48,776 nucleotides of DNA from Gnetum montanum (lineage: Eukaryota > Streptophyta > Gnetopsida > Gnetales > Gnetaceae): assembly GCA_015680685.1 (NCBI GenBank), contig MNCI01029592.1, positions 306,448-355,223 of the forward strand. The letters are read 5' to 3'. Shown here piece after piece: positions 11,275 through 23,604 of this stretch. The translations under genes and the position numbers were made by a program. The notes under the pieces are model-generated. The model was not told where the DNA came from, did no database searches, and worked only from the letters and a program-made list of their open reading frames with translations. Position 1 is the first letter of the stretch. Every line of letters starts with the position of its first letter.

Positions 11275-11360
11275 TCTTCTTCTTAAAAAGCTAATTCCCC
11301 ACCTATTGACAACTGGAGTGAAAAAATTTGAAGGAATAAAGATGATTTGCCCTTCTAAGT
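11275..11360 (+). pseudogene. Element F: gag, N-terminal fragment before element B
   Basis: It begins ATGTCTTCTTCT, the same start as gag in elements B (at 22579, minus) and C (at 45299). The next 70 bp align with C gag with substitutions. An in-frame TAA follows the fourth codon (CAA or AAC-type change). The sequence is cut by the insertion of B at 11360. Confidence 0.75.
11356..11360 (+). other. Target-site duplication of element B, left
   Basis: TAAGT next to the LTR of B; the other side (23600-23604) is CAAGT. Four of five bases agree and the difference is C to T. Five-bp duplications are normal for Ty3/gypsy integration. Confidence 0.75.
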
Positions 11361-12201
11361 TGATGAGCAATGAGTATACCCTACATCCAGCTATACAAAG
11401 TACTAGTGTCCACTAAGTGATTTGGTCAAATTCCAAAGACTTTAGGATTCTATGTACATTGGTTCTAGGAGGTGAATCTAACCATTGCAATCATTATCTT
11501 TCCAATTCCACTTGTGAAGTGCAAGTATATGGTTATGTGTAACCAAGGCATATGATTTTTATCATTTTATATTTTATGTTTTAAGTTGCCTAAGTGTTGG
11601 AAACAAAGTACATTTAATTCTTAATTGATCTAATTAAACTAATAACTAAATAACACTTAACTAATCCTAACATAAACATCCATTCCCACTTTTCATACAT
11701 ATCTTGAAGATGTTATAGTGTTACCGGGTTACCAAGTGTTAAGCGTTACTAGGATTATGAAGTGTTAAACATATGATTGAAGTGGTCATACTTATGTTCA
11801 TTATTTAATCAATATTAATTAAGTACTTAAAAACATTAAAGTAAATTTCATGAATATTAAATGATTAAGGAAACAATTAATTTATTTTAAGTATTGCAAG
11901 GTTTTATAAAAAAAAGCTCATCTTTATTGTTGTTCACATTGAAATGCTCAAGTACAACAATGCTCAATTAAAGATCTATACACTCCTTTGAGTCCTACTA
12001 TGGGCACTTAGAAAATATTCTAACTACTAAAAGATAAAACTTCAAGAGCTTTGCTACAACTATAAAAAATTACCATAAATGGAATGGGTAGGTGCACATT
12101 ATAGGTGAAAATAGGGGGCCCAATCGATAGGTATAGGTCAATGGGTCAAACCCCATGTCAACAAGATCATGTTGATGAGGTCCAACAATCATGACTCATC
12201 A
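11361..12201 (-). repeat. Element B: 3' LTR
   Basis: On the minus strand it starts TGATGAGTCATG after the polypurine tract and ends TTGCTCATCA. TGATGAG and CTCATCA form a short terminal inverted repeat. It is 841 bp long and aligns throughout with 22731-23599. The TATA region near 12098-12106 is degraded (TATAATGTG on the minus strand); TTTATT at 11923-11928 is the AATAAA signal. Confidence 0.9.
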
Positions 12202-12458
12202 TACCCACATGATTGAATGAAAACTCATCCTCAAGTTCTTTACCAAATTTGGGAAGGTATGGGATTATTGACTAACTACCAACACACAAAACAAACATAA
12301 CAAAATCTAAATGCCCAAGTGTATAGATTTACAATCATTACAAAAACTAATGTTCTTGATAAAAAAATTAAATACTAGGATAATAAATGACAATCATAAC
12401 TCCTTAGATGATTGGAAGATGATGAAGAAAATTAAACAATCCCAAGTAGTGGAGGCTC
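12202..12458 (-). other. Element B: 3' untranslated region with polypurine tract
   Basis: The stretch between the ORF2 stop and the 3' LTR. On the minus strand it ends CATGTGGGTA just before TGATGAG, the counterpart of GTGGGGGTA in element A. A GAACTTGAGGATGAGTTTTCA run upstream matches element A. No gene is seen. Confidence 0.65.
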
Positions 12459-15291
12459 CTAAGGTTTTGAAAGACCTTCTCCTACTTTAGGTGCACATGG
12501 TTGTTGAGGCGGTTGTTGTGGTTGTCTTGTGACAACAACAACTTCTAGTGGAAGATAGAAGATATCCAACAATGCCTTCATCTTCTTCTCCTTACTCCAA
12601 GGATCATTCATGGTCCACATTGCTTTGCCAATGTGGGCCAAAATGGGAATATCCCATGGATAGGGCATTGTAGGGAATAGCCCCTTCACATTAACGAACC
12701 AAGTCACAAATTGTTTGCATTCGATGTCAAATGCCCTAAGTGCATTTTGTAGCTCCTGGTAGTTGTTCATCCTTTTGGCCAGGTTCTCAGTAGTTGATCT
12801 CTGATCAATGAAATTCACCTTGAGAACCTTGAGTTTCATATTTGCAATCTCATGCTTTTTATTGGTCTCTTTATGGTGTCTGAACTTTGCCTCTTATAGT
12901 AAGTACAAGCTGTCCACTTACTTCTCCAACTCTAATTTCAACCTACTAGCAATTAGCATCGTTAGGTTTGCATATCAAAGTTTTGCAAGATCCATGTATT
13001 TTGTCATTTCCTCAATTTGTAGCTCCTTCATGTAGATTTAACTCTTTTTGTATGCATTCAACCAATCAAAGGTAGGCTACCAAACATCACCTCTTTACTG
13101 GAGCTACTAGAGGACCTCATTGAATTTTTCCTTTTCCAATTGAATGTGTTTCTCATTGATTTCTTTCTACAATCCCACGTGGTCCCTGTAATGAATTTTT
13201 ACCATTTGAACTTAAGGGCCTCATTTTTCTAAGTGGCAATCTTGATTGTAGATTTCTGGTCCAAGGCATAAACTTCCTCCATCGAGAGGTTTTTTTTCTC
13301 CACTACCAACCTCCTCAATTCATTGTTCACCTTGGTTAGCTACTCTTGCTATTGATGGATAAATTCTGACATCTACTTCTTCTATGCATCAAAATTCCAT
13401 AGGTAATGATTTTCTATGGTTAGGACCTTATTCTCCCAATGAGTTTGAATCAAGTCCATCTAGATGTTATATGTTGTGGGATTGGCCATGGATTGGTCAA
13501 AGAATTTTGATTCCTTGGTATTTTCAACCTCTTTGAGTTTCTTCTAAAGTTTTTGAAAAGCTTCATCATGCATTATTGCTTGGTTGAACAATGCAGGATT
13601 AGTGAGGCGGGCTTTTAGTTTGGCAAATTTCGTAGCCAAGTGTTGGCTCTCAACTTGGGCTATTTCAAGTTGCCCCTCAATGATGATGCATTTGCCCCTT
13701 ATCTCAAGCAACTTTAACTAGGTTGCAGTGATGGTATCCAAAAGATCAAAGACATCCAAAATTGGTTGCCCAATTCCCACTAGTTGATCTAACAATTCTT
13801 CATGCTAGGTTATTCTCATTCTACCACTAATGGTTCTTGCAAATGTCTGCACATCTTTAAGTATGGAAATTTTTCATATAGATGCTATAGGTGCATTAAG
13901 TGCTTTAGCCACTCTATCAACAACCACTTTGACCACTATCTCCTACCCATGATGCTGCATCACCAAGACAGTTGTCCCCTCATTCTCCTCCAAATGCACC
14001 AAAAAGGTAGTGACATTCCTAGAGATGTCTGGGAATTGCTACTGTTATGAGAGGGACACCATTTTCTCTTGGGCACTTGGATTTGACCATGCATGCACCT
14101 ATATTTATTAGGTTGAGAAAATTAGCATTCCACCCTCCATCTAGCTTAAGGTTTGGACCACCTCATTAAGGTGGCTCATGACTAGTCTATACACAGATGG
14201 GTCACCATCACTTGTTCTTACTTGTTGTTTCTATTACTGCAAGAGTTTCTTTCAAATTTCATGCATGTGCTTAAAGGTAGTGTGGGACTCTAGCATTGTT
14301 TCATGAGTGGGTGGTGGACATGGTGGTTGCTACTTCTCTTTCTGGATCACCTTTGTAGGTACTTTATCCTTTATCATCTCTACCCACAAAGTGATTAGAG
14401 CATGTCAAACTACATCATTTTTGTAGTAGGTTATGCCTCCCCTCTTGCATAGTTTTCTGATGAGGCATAGAAAGGAAAGTTCCTCTCTTCCATGTTTATT
14501 CCCTTGAAGTGCTTCTCTGTCTTAAGATAGACTAGCTATGAAAGGTTGATTGGGAATTTATTACTTATAGTGGTGCATGCATGGGTGGAGAAGGTTATGA
14601 TTTTGCTTGACCTCACCATTGGATTGAGGTGAAAGGCCATAATTTGAAAGTATGCACATTCCACCATGATGAGTATACCAGGTTCCTTGTGATCCATGTC
14701 ATAACACCACTACGTCCATTCTTTCTTGATGTTTGGATCTACCTACATTGGAATTTCTACAAGATTGGCCCCAATTTCTAGTAACCAAGGGCCTCAAAAA
14801 TTACTTTCATTGAGTAGGACATAGAAATGTCCTTGATTTTGATCATTGAACTAGCCTATCAATTGTTCCAAAAAGGTTATGTCTACCATGTACCACTCCC
14901 CATTGGAAGTGATGGTGGGTCACATGGGAGAGTTATGCAATTGAGCTTTCACTTTTAGAGGAGCAAACTGCAAGAAGGATCCAAAGTTTAGCTCTTGAAG
15001 CATAGATTTTTAAACCTCCTTGGATGTGATCTACTTGAGGTAGGCCTCCATCAAGGTGACCTCAAGGTTTGGTCTTGGCTTTAGTGTCTCATCTTGGTGA
15101 TACTATTCAATCGCGGTTACTTTACAAATCTATTAGATTGATTCCACTTCAGGCTCCTCTTGAAGAGGTCCCATTACATAGGTTTCAACTACATTCTCGT
15201 AGGGCTATTCTTGGTCCTTTCTAGTTCTTGGTTATTTATCCCTTGGTTGGGATAGTCCTCCCTCCTGTGCATGCTTTCCCTTAGGCACCAT
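12459..15291 (-). pseudogene. Element B: ORF2 (env-position protein)
   Basis: Homologue of element A ORF2, with matching start (M-V-P-K, directly after AG) and matching Pro-rich end (P-K-V-G-E-G-x-S-K-P). The globular N-terminal part includes F-A-P-x-x-V-x-x-Q-L-x-N-S-P-M and F-S-T-H-A-C. The middle is coiled-coil-like. The last 126 codons (12459-12839) are open and contain W-x-x-N-D-P-x-S-K-E-K-K-M, shared with A, and a Gln/Pro run (Q-P-Q-Q-P-P-Q-Q-P). The rest is broken by stops, mostly TAG. The function of this protein in Athila elements is not established. Confidence 0.72.
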
Positions 15292-16715
15292 CTATGGTCA
15301 CAACATAACCAAGGATTAGTATGTAATTTGTAACTTATAACATTTAAGTACTTTATCTCATTGGGTAGTTACACTTTGGCTAAGTTATCACCATGGTAGA
15401 TTGACTCTTTTAATATTATTACTTTTAGAAGGTTATCGGAGTTTGTTAGAAGGATTTAACTTTCATAAATTGATGTTTTTAATGTTAGTTATTAGTTAAA
15501 CCTTTATGGGAGTTCGAAAAATTTTCTACCAAAAACATAAGGTTTGTGGCCCTCATGAAAAGAAGCTTACATTTGGTAGTTGTAGGATTGAAGAATGAGG
15601 TTAATTAAACAAATGATTAGAAAGTTATGGCTCCTGGAAGGTTTTGGGCTTTAAAAAATTCAAAAAATTCCCTTGGCCACCTTCACTCCCACCCTGCCCA
15701 ACCCCCCCCCCCCAAATTGAGCACAAATGAGAAAAATTCCTAAGTATGGCTACGTATTTATAGAGTTTACATGCTACATCAATGGGGTCTCATTTACATA
15801 GTTAGCTCCATAAACAAGTTCTTGTGGATGGAGCCTATGGAGAAAATTTTTCACTTTTATAAATTCAAAAAATAAAAGGATTTTATGTATAAAATTATGA
15901 TTCTTAGAGAGTTAGAAAAGCCATGAACATTATAAAATGCTTAAAGAGGGCTTAGATATGCATAAAATTGGAGTTTTTTCTTGGAGATTGAATTTTTTGT
16001 TGGAGAAATGCCATTAAGGAGTGTATAGTTGGATGTAACTGATGGGGAATGTAGAATGATTCAATTGCAAAAATGCCTAAGGATAAGGAACTTAAGTAAC
16101 CAAACCAAGGGAAATGCAAGTAGGTCCTTCCTATAGTAGGCTCATGCCCTTTTTACCCTTGCATATCCTCAAACCAAGGAGTCTATAGGCCCCATAGTTG
16201 ATTAATGAGTATGGAAAGTTAAGGACCTAATTCAAAATAATTTACCTAAGAATTTCAATACATCAAAGTAATACATTTAACAAGACATGGAAAATTGGCA
16301 ATGAGGTAAATGATGGAAAGTATTAATGGATGAAAGAAAGAGTGGAATGAAGTTACAAATCATGGTTACATGAAGTCCCTTGTAGATTTTGTGGTTAAAT
16401 GACCCAATAAAGTCCATCCTTAGTCTAGATCAAAACTAACCACTTTTAGTAACTTTACATCAATACTCTAAGACTAGTTCACCACCTTGAGATAGAAGAA
16501 TGCTCCCATAGATTAATCATCATTCCTAAACGAGAGGCAAAGATAAACAAGAAGTGGCCATTTCCCCTACAACTAATTTGAAATGAGGAGATCTAAAATA
16601 TTGAGCATGGATGTTCATTTGAGGATGTGTTGTTAGCGCTGGCTCTCTAGGACTCATGAAAAGGTTTAACTTATTATGTGTTAACTAGTAGTTTCTTGTT
16701 TGGGCTTTCAAGTTT
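15292..16715 (-). other. Element B: spacer between integrase and ORF2
   Basis: A non-coding spacer of about 1.4 kb, the counterpart of 3481-4645 in A. It contains a conserved block at about 16111-16200, a TATA box at 15755-15762, and a run of 13 C (about 15703-15715). It reaches ORF2 through an AG. I see no other gene. Confidence 0.6.
15755..15762 (-). promoter_or_regulatory. Element B: candidate internal TATA box for ORF2
   Basis: On the minus strand CTCTATAAATAC, about 465 bp upstream of ORF2. Element A has a TATA run at the same place and the downstream bases align. It is not part of an LTR. A capped transcript starting 25-35 bp downstream would confirm it. Confidence 0.45.
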
Positions 16716-17965
16716 GTAGATCAACATGACCCTTGAAGAAAAGGTTTCATAGATGATATAAGGCCTTTCCCACAACATTTGGAACTTAGTTTGTTGCAAC
16801 AGATGTATGGGGTTCCAATAAAGAACCTTATCTCCAAGTTGACATTTTACTTTCCTTATTTTAAGGTCATGGTGTTATTTTTTGAATGCCTTATGCACTT
16901 CATTCAAGGATAGGACCACCAATCAATATTCATCTAGCATGTTAAGGTTTATCGATCTTGATTTTTGTTCTAAGCTAAGATCAAGGTCAAGATCACAGGC
17001 TGTTGAAAGCGTATAGAGCCCAGACTGAATAGAAAGGATTGGAAGTTTTTTGTACACTAGCTCATGGGGAGAATAACCTATAGGGAGTTTTCTATTGAGA
17101 AGTAAGACCAAAGAGCATCATTAATTTCTGTGCTCCAGTATCTACTATATTTGTTAATTGTTCTAGTTAAGATCTTAGTGATATCCCTATTTATAACCTC
17201 AGCTTGACTATTGGCTTGGAGATGGTAAGGTGTTATTAATTTATGTTCTACCCCCAAGCGTTACATGAGTTATCAAAAGGTTGTGCCTATAAAATAAGTA
17301 CCATTATTAGAAATTAGTGCACATGGAACCCCAAACTTGTTTACAACATTTTGTTATGCTAGGGCTTCCATGCTCAGTATGGAAAATTAGAGGAAAATAT
17401 TTTTGATCCTCTATGATCACTTTCAAGTTGTAGAAGATGTATAGTTGGTGATGGTTGCTACTTTTCCCATTTCATACAATAGTCAATAATGATTATAATG
17501 TACACCTTTCCATTTAACATGGGTGTGATGGAACCCATGAAGTCAATGCCCCAAATATTGAAGGATTCTAGTGGTTGGATTCACTATCAAGGATCCTCCA
17601 TTTGAGTGGTTATCCCACTATCACATTGATAGCAATCACAAGAGTAGATGAATTAGTGAGCATCTATAAAGAATGTTGGCCAATAATACCTTACCATTAG
17701 GATCTTAATGACTATGTGTCTCCCAGCATAGTGGTTTCCATAAGCACCCACATGAGCATCTTAGAGGATGTGCAATTAGTCAATATTAGTAACACACCAA
17801 CAAACTAGGCCATTAGCACACATCTTGTAAAGGTGTCCATTGATCTCTATGAAGCATTTTTCCTTGTGAAGAAACTATTGTTTCTTCCTATGATCTAACT
17901 CTTGTGGCATATCCTAAGTGAGAAGATAAGTGAGGATGCCATCATACCAATTAGGCTCATTGGGA
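16716..17965 (-). pseudogene. Element B: integrase
   Basis: The integrase core is recognisable on the minus strand: N-I-W-G-I-D-F-M-G with the first catalytic Asp kept (about 17545-17560), then A-L-I-S-N-N-G-T in which the second Asp is Asn, then A-E-V-I-N-R-D where Glu is replaced by Asp. The C-terminal domain with G-D-K-V-L-Y-W-N-P is at about 16760-16850. Frameshifts and stops are frequent; a 62-codon piece (16923-17111) is open. Confidence 0.82.
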
Positions 17966-18500
17966 ATTTGTTTACTTATAGCCTTGACAAAGAGGAGTTG
18001 ATTAGGAAAATGATAAGAAAGTGGGTTCTCCTCCTCTTTGTTGTCCCATTGTAACCAAGATAAGTGGTTAGTAACCACATTCTCAATTCCCTTTTGATCT
18101 ACCATTTTGAGATCAAATTCCTACAAGATCACAAGTCATTGTATGACATGGGGACTCACTGTCGATTTGTTCATAAGAAACCAGATTGCACTATTATCTG
18201 TGTGCACAAACACTTTGTACCCAAGCACATAGTGCCTAAATTTTTTTAAGGCATACTTCACCACCATTAGTTCTTTCTCTATTATGGTGTAGTTTACTTG
18301 TGCATCCATAATGCTTTAGCCTATATAGCAGATGTAGTAAGGACATTTCTACTCATCCAACTACATGGGCATGGCTTCCAAGACATAATTTGTTGCATCT
18401 ATCATGATGTAAAATAGTCTAAACCAGTTAGGTTCTTGTAGAATTGGAGTTTATACAAGCTTCTACTTGAGTTTCTAGAATGCCTTCTCACATTTCTTAG
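17966..18500 (-). pseudogene. Element B: RNase H domain and tether
   Basis: Motifs parallel those in element A, including V-H-T-D-N-S-A-I-W, in which the Asp is kept (in A it is Asn) although the next residue is Asn instead of His. The tether to integrase (G-I-E-N-V-V-x-N-H-L-S-W-L) is open at 17914-18105. No second RNase H is present. Broken by several TAG stops upstream. Confidence 0.82.
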
Positions 18501-19320
18501 TCTAGACAAATGGATCATCCTTCTTTGTCAGCTCCACCAATGATTTATTAATCTTGGAGAAATTATCTATGAATTGTCAATAGTGGATAGCATGACGAAG
18601 AAATGACCAAACATCTTTAATAGTTTTTGATTGATGGGTAATTCCTTGGATGGCCTTCATTTTCTTAGTTTCCAACTCAATTCCCACTTGTGATATTTTG
18701 TACCCTAAGACAATGCCCTTCTAGACCATCAAATAACTCTTTTGCTAATTGAGATGAAGGTTGGTCTTCACACACCTTTTCAACACTTGCTCAAGGTAGT
18801 CTAGTGCCTGCTCAAATGTAACACCATAGGTGAAGAAGTCATCTATAAATACTTCCACCCTACTACTGATATGCTATTGAAAGATGTCTAGGATAAGATA
18901 CTGGAAGGTTGTAGAGACATTACATAAACCAAATGGTATCTTTTTGTATGCAAAAGTTCCCTAGGGACTTATAATTTTAGTTTTGGCTTGATCCTTAGGT
19001 GTAATCTAAATTTAGTTATAGCCACTAAAACCATCCAGAAAGTTGTAATAGCAATGCCCAGAGATAGTGTCCAACATTTGGTTCACAAATGGTAATGGAA
19101 AATGATCTTTCTACATTGCCATGTTCAACAACTTGAAGTCAATACAAACCCTCCACTTGTCATCTTTCTTTGATATGATCATAAGTGAGCTAACCCACTC
19201 ACTATTTGTAATGGGATACATAAACCTCATCTTAAGGAGTTGTTCAATCTTCTTCTTGATGATCTAATTTTGTTTGGGGTTCAACCACCATTGCAACTGT
19301 CTCTTTGGATTTATGAAATA
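18501..19320 (-). pseudogene. Element B: reverse transcriptase domain
   Basis: On the minus strand the catalytic box reads V-E-V-F-I-D-D-F near 18814-18855, with both Asp kept. Other RT blocks, such as the G-Y-N region around 19020-19040 and the G-x-F-A-Y/P-F-G region around 18930-18960, are visible. Stops (TAG, TAA) interrupt it repeatedly. Inactive. Confidence 0.85.
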
Positions 19321-20230
19321 ATCTATAAGATGTGGTGTTAGCATATCCTAGGATCAATCCTAGTAAGTTTAGGATATGACTAAGCAAAGGTTGTTGGTCA
19401 TTTGTTAATCACCTTCAATAGCTTCTCTTTTGATTTAAGGCCAAGATTGACATAGATTATTACTAGCTTGCCATTGTTTAGAAAAGCATATTCCATGCCA
19501 ATAGGTAGAGTTTTTAACTCTAAGGGCTTCTGTTTAAAACTTTCAAGGATTTCCAACTCTCCCTAATAAGTGTCATCAAGTTCTTCATCTGAGAGTTGGA
19601 AATGAACTTGCTCTAGTTCATCCATGCCTTCAACATAGGCACTCATTAAGCTCTCAATTGGTTCCATTTAAAGTGTTGAGTTGCTTTTAGTATTAGTTAT
19701 TAGCCACTAGATGCCCTCCTATTTTGTCACTACTACATACATGCACCTTTGAATTTTTGTCTCATCTACACACTCTCTACATGCTATGATTAATGTACTC
19801 TTTCTAGACCATAGTTTTTGCACATAGTTACACCTTGTGTCACTATACATAGAGCTCTCTTCTTCTCTATCTTTTCAAATGCATTTCCTTGGAAATCTCT
19901 TAGGAAAGGTCTTTGATCCCCAATTGTGCATCAATGGTGCTTAACCAAGCCCTTCTCATGATGATGGGGAAGTTTCCCTTGTAATTATCAACATAGATTA
20001 CTAGGAAGTTAGCAGGATAGAACCACCCATGTACAATGGTCACAATCTCCTCCACCAGTCCCATGGAAATAGTGATGGACTGGTCTACCAACTCATGATG
20101 GATGTTTCTCTTCTTGAGTGGAGGTAGGTTCCAAGCTTTGTACATCTCATGAGAAATCAAATTTACACCATAACTTGAGTCTAGAAGAGCTTTGCAAGGC
20201 TCATTACTAGTGATTTAAAAATAGATGAGG
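19321..20230 (-). pseudogene. Element B: protease and PR-RT linker
   Basis: The retropepsin is open from 20160 to 19900 and just upstream holds the active-site region A-L-L-D-S-S. In element C the same place reads D-S-G-S; here the Gly codon is AGT (20173-20175), a G-to-A change that removes a residue required in aspartic proteases. The C-terminal R-R-A-W-L-S-T-I-D block matches A and C. The linker towards RT (19321-19895) is acidic, degraded and only partly alignable. Confidence 0.82.
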
Positions 20231-22579
20231 AGACTTCCAAGATTATATCTTTTCCTAAGAGGGTGACCAACCTTTATTCAATTGGTTATTGCATGGGTCA
20301 ACATGGTGATATGCACTTTGGAAGGCATTTTGTTTTTGAAGAGAACTTGAACAAAGTGGATGCAAAGGATGAGGGAGAAGTAAGGCAATCAACCACATTT
20401 GTCTATGAGGGCTTTGTAGGACTATTGGTTTGGAAGAATGTTCTTTTGCAAGATTTGGTTTCTGAACTAGTCGACTAAGGAGCTGATTGTAGGTTAGTAG
20501 TCCTGGTGATGTTATGTTGCTGTAGTTGGACTAGAATTTCATCTTGTATTGATGGAGTAGGTGGTAATTGAGTTGAGGGTGGAGGGACATGTGTAGAAGG
20601 ATGAGAAGGATAGTGAGGAAATGGGGATCCCCTCTTGGAGATTAGGCTTTATAGTATTCAGGAGGATAGTAATGATGCTAGAATGAAGCATGACTAGAAG
20701 AATCATGTGGAGAAATGGACTACTCAACATAATATCCTTATGAATCTAGTTATTGGTAAGGGTACTAATACCTTGATGGTGGCATCGCCCATTATTGTGG
20801 ATGCTACCACTAACGGTATTAGCCATAAATTTTTGGTTGAGCTCCACTTAGATAGTAGGCTTATTACTGGTGGAATTTCCTTGGGTTGCCTTGAAGATAA
20901 GGCAATCTTCTAGGTGCTTACTTTCTTGCCAGTCTAGGATTTAGAGTGTATACTCCAAATTCCTACAAATGTGACAAAATGGGGTAACATCCCTTAGGAT
21001 GTTCATATTAGCAAATGTCACATCTATCATCACCATTTGTTTCAAACTCCACAACCTCCTTTACTATAGCAACCTTGCCCTTATCCCTTTAGTGGGCACA
21101 TTCAGCTTGCTTTCTTCTCCTATGATCATGATCACTACTTTTCTCTTTGGATTCCTTGGCTATTTTTAGAGTGGTTTGGAACTTTTCATCAAAAGATTCT
21201 ACATTTTTCTTACCTTGGCTGAAATTTTCTAAATAGACTTCCAAATCAACAAGGTCTTTTGTTGCACCAGCTCATCAAGTATTACCTCCTCCTCATTGTC
21301 ATAGAACTAAACTTCCCTTTTTCTGATGGAAGGATCTTGGTTGTACGCCTTTATACTTTCCCTTTTTCCCAACTCTCCTTCCTTGGAAACCTAATTAACG
21401 AGCCTTTGAATTTGATAGGCTCTTAATTCTAAAAGTCTCCCTTGGGCATAGACCCCAATAGTTCTCCATGTTTCTGTGCAGAGCCCATCTATGATATGAA
21501 GAAGCTACTTCCTTTGACAATAATCATGGCTAGGACATCGATGCAAAAGGGAATAGTACCTACCCATGGCTATGTCCAATGGTTCATGTGTTGCTTATTT
21601 CCAACCTTGAATCTACTTTCTCAGGTTGGACACTTGAGATTACATCTGATACTTATCGCTAAAGAGTTCAAGCATCATACTCCATCTACAAATTGATTTT
21701 GGCACATAACTATGATGATGCCCATGATGTCCTCTTCTTCCCCTTCTTTCATGGTGGCAAGCCTTTCTTGATTGCCCATATCCTTAGTCTTGACTAGTCT
21801 GGTGGGCCCTATTATCATTTCTGTCCTATCGTTCACCTTCATCATGGTCATGTCCTCTATAGCTTTGATCAAAGATAGAGGAGGAGGAAGACGATGAAAA
21901 AGATGAAGAGGAAGGAGGATTAGCATCACCACCATGCCTACCATCCCCTCTTCAATGTTCATAGCCATGATCATCATCATGATGCCTGTCCTTGTTCTTG
22001 TCATGACTCCCATCTTTGGATCCACCATGATCATGGAACTCATTCTTACCTAAACCAAGATTATTTCTAGTGGACTATAAGTTTTGGTTCAACCTCACTT
22101 CATCAAAACCAAGGGTAGGAGAGTTAGTGAAGTGAACCCCTAGAGAAGGAATCATCACTATCTTTTTGGCGAAATAGGAATAAGGGGTTATTAAATTATT
22201 TTCCCTTTGAAGCTTCATACTACCTCTCCTGTTGTTCATCTCTTTTTTGTTGTGCCTTAGTGGGATGGTAATCCCTAGAGTCATGATCTTGCACAACATT
22301 TTCTGCATGGAGTCCTTGGATGCACAACCTCATGAGAGTTTGGAGTAGCATCATAAGAATTGATCGATCAAGAAAAAACACAATGTTGCCCTCCATGTTC
22401 CTCTCCTACATCTGGTCATCTTAATGTAGGATAAAGGTGAAATTTGGCACATACTCATCATGATGAGTATATACCACTTTGCATTGTTGGGGCAGTCACT
22501 GATTTGATCATTCATTCCTTAATTGATTGGATGTATGCTTGAACTTTGATGAAAAATCATCCCTATTAGAAGAAGACAT
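20231..22579 (-). pseudogene. Element B: gag with internal deletion
   Basis: The start ATG (22577-22579) is shared with C and F. The N-terminal half has a Ser/His/Asp-rich tract (about 21700-22060) parallel to the His/Ser tract of C. Compared with C, the first half of the retrotransposon gag domain is missing: sequence jumps from the charged tract to W-S-M-M-L-E-L-F (near 21690), losing about 260 bp. Downstream is a Cys-His motif, C-D-I-C-x-Y-E-H-P-K-G-C (about 20980-21020), probably the nucleocapsid zinc knuckle. Many stops; non-functional. Confidence 0.78.
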
Positions 22580-22710
22580 TTTAGATTATCAAGAAAAAAC
22601 TAGTATGCTTTTACAATTATTATTATTTGAATGATTGTGACTTTCAAGTTCATTCTAACAATGTTGAATAATTTTTACTAAGTCCTAGATAGTACATGTA
22701 GCTAACTAAA

Positions 22711-22730
22711 GTCCCCAACAATGATGTTAA
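22711..22730 (-). other. Element B: primer binding site, decayed tRNA-Asp type
   Basis: On the minus strand, two bases after the LTR, AACATCATTGTTGGGGAC aligns with GGCGCCGTTGCCGGGGAC of the tRNA-Asp primer site. All seven mismatches are C-to-T or G-to-A. The site confirms the LTR boundary and orientation. Confidence 0.8.
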
Positions 22731-23599
22731 TGATGAGCAACAAGTATACCCTATGCTCAACCATACAAATCACTAGTGTCACTAAGCAATCTGGTCAAAT
22801 TCAAAAGACTTTAGGTTTCTAAGTACACTAGTTCTAGGAGGTGAATCTAACTGTTGCAGTCGTTTTCTTCCTAGTTCCACTTGTGAAGTGCAAGTGTATG
22901 GTAAAGTGTAACTAAGGCATATGATTTTTATCATTTTATCTTTTATGTTTTAAGTTGCCTAAGTGCTATAAATAAAGTAAATTTAATGCTTAATTAATCT
23001 AATTAAACTAATATCTAACTAACACTTAACTAATCCTAATATAAGCATCCATTTCCACTTTTCATACACATCTTGAACACGTTATAGTGCTACTGGGTTA
23101 CCAAGCATTAAGCACTACTAGGATTACCAAGCATTAAATGCATGCTCAAAGTGGTCATACTTATGTTTGCTATTTAATTGATATTAATTAATTACTTAAA
23201 AACATTAAAGTAAATTGCATGAATATTAAATGCTTGAGAAAACGATTAATCTATTCCAAGTGCTGCATGATTTTATCAGAAAAGCTCATCTTTATTATCA
23301 TTCATACTAAAGTGCTCAAGTATAACAATGCTCAAATAAAGATCCATATACTTTTTTATCTCCTACTATAGGCACTCAAAAAATATTCTAACTGTTAAAA
23401 GGAAAAATTACAAGAGCTTCGCTACAACTATGAAAAGATTGCCATAAATGCGACAAGTAGATGCACATTTATAGGCAAAAATAGGGAGCCCTATTGATGG
23501 GTACATGTCAATGGGTCAAACCCCACATCAATGAGATCCCATCAATAGGATCGCATCAATGACATTCCTTTGATGTGGCCCAACAATCATGACTCATCA
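22731..23599 (-). repeat. Element B: 5' LTR
   Basis: 869 bp, minus-strand start TGATGAGTCATG and end TTGCTCATCA, matching 11361-12201. The TATA box is TATAAATG (minus; 23466-23473) and AATAAA lies 177 bp downstream (23291-23296). The U3 has short CATCAATG/GATCCCATC-type repeats instead of the GATATC array of element C. Flanked by CAAGT (23600-23604). Confidence 0.9.
23466..23473 (-). promoter_or_regulatory. Element B 5' LTR: TATA box
   Basis: TATAAATG on the minus strand, 126 bp into the LTR. In the 3' LTR copy the same place is mutated to TATAATGT. Spacing to the polyadenylation signal equals that in A, C and F. Confidence 0.65.
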
Positions 23600-23604
23600 C
23601 AAGT

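Larger units (their letters stand above)
11361..23599 (-). mobile_element. Element B: full-length Athila-like retrotransposon
   Basis: A 12.2-kb minus-strand element with both LTRs, a tRNA-Asp primer site, gag, PR, RT, RNase H, INT, ORF2 and a polypurine tract, flanked by a 5-bp target duplication inside element F gag. All coding parts are broken by stops and indels. By eye the two LTRs differ at roughly 15% of sites over their first 200 bp, so it is an old insertion. It belongs to the same family as A, C and F. Confidence 0.9.

Noticed and set aside
21675-22308. Met-rich minus-strand ORFs (122 and 77 codons)
   Set aside because: They are an out-of-frame reading of the His/Asp/Ser-rich gag tract of element B.
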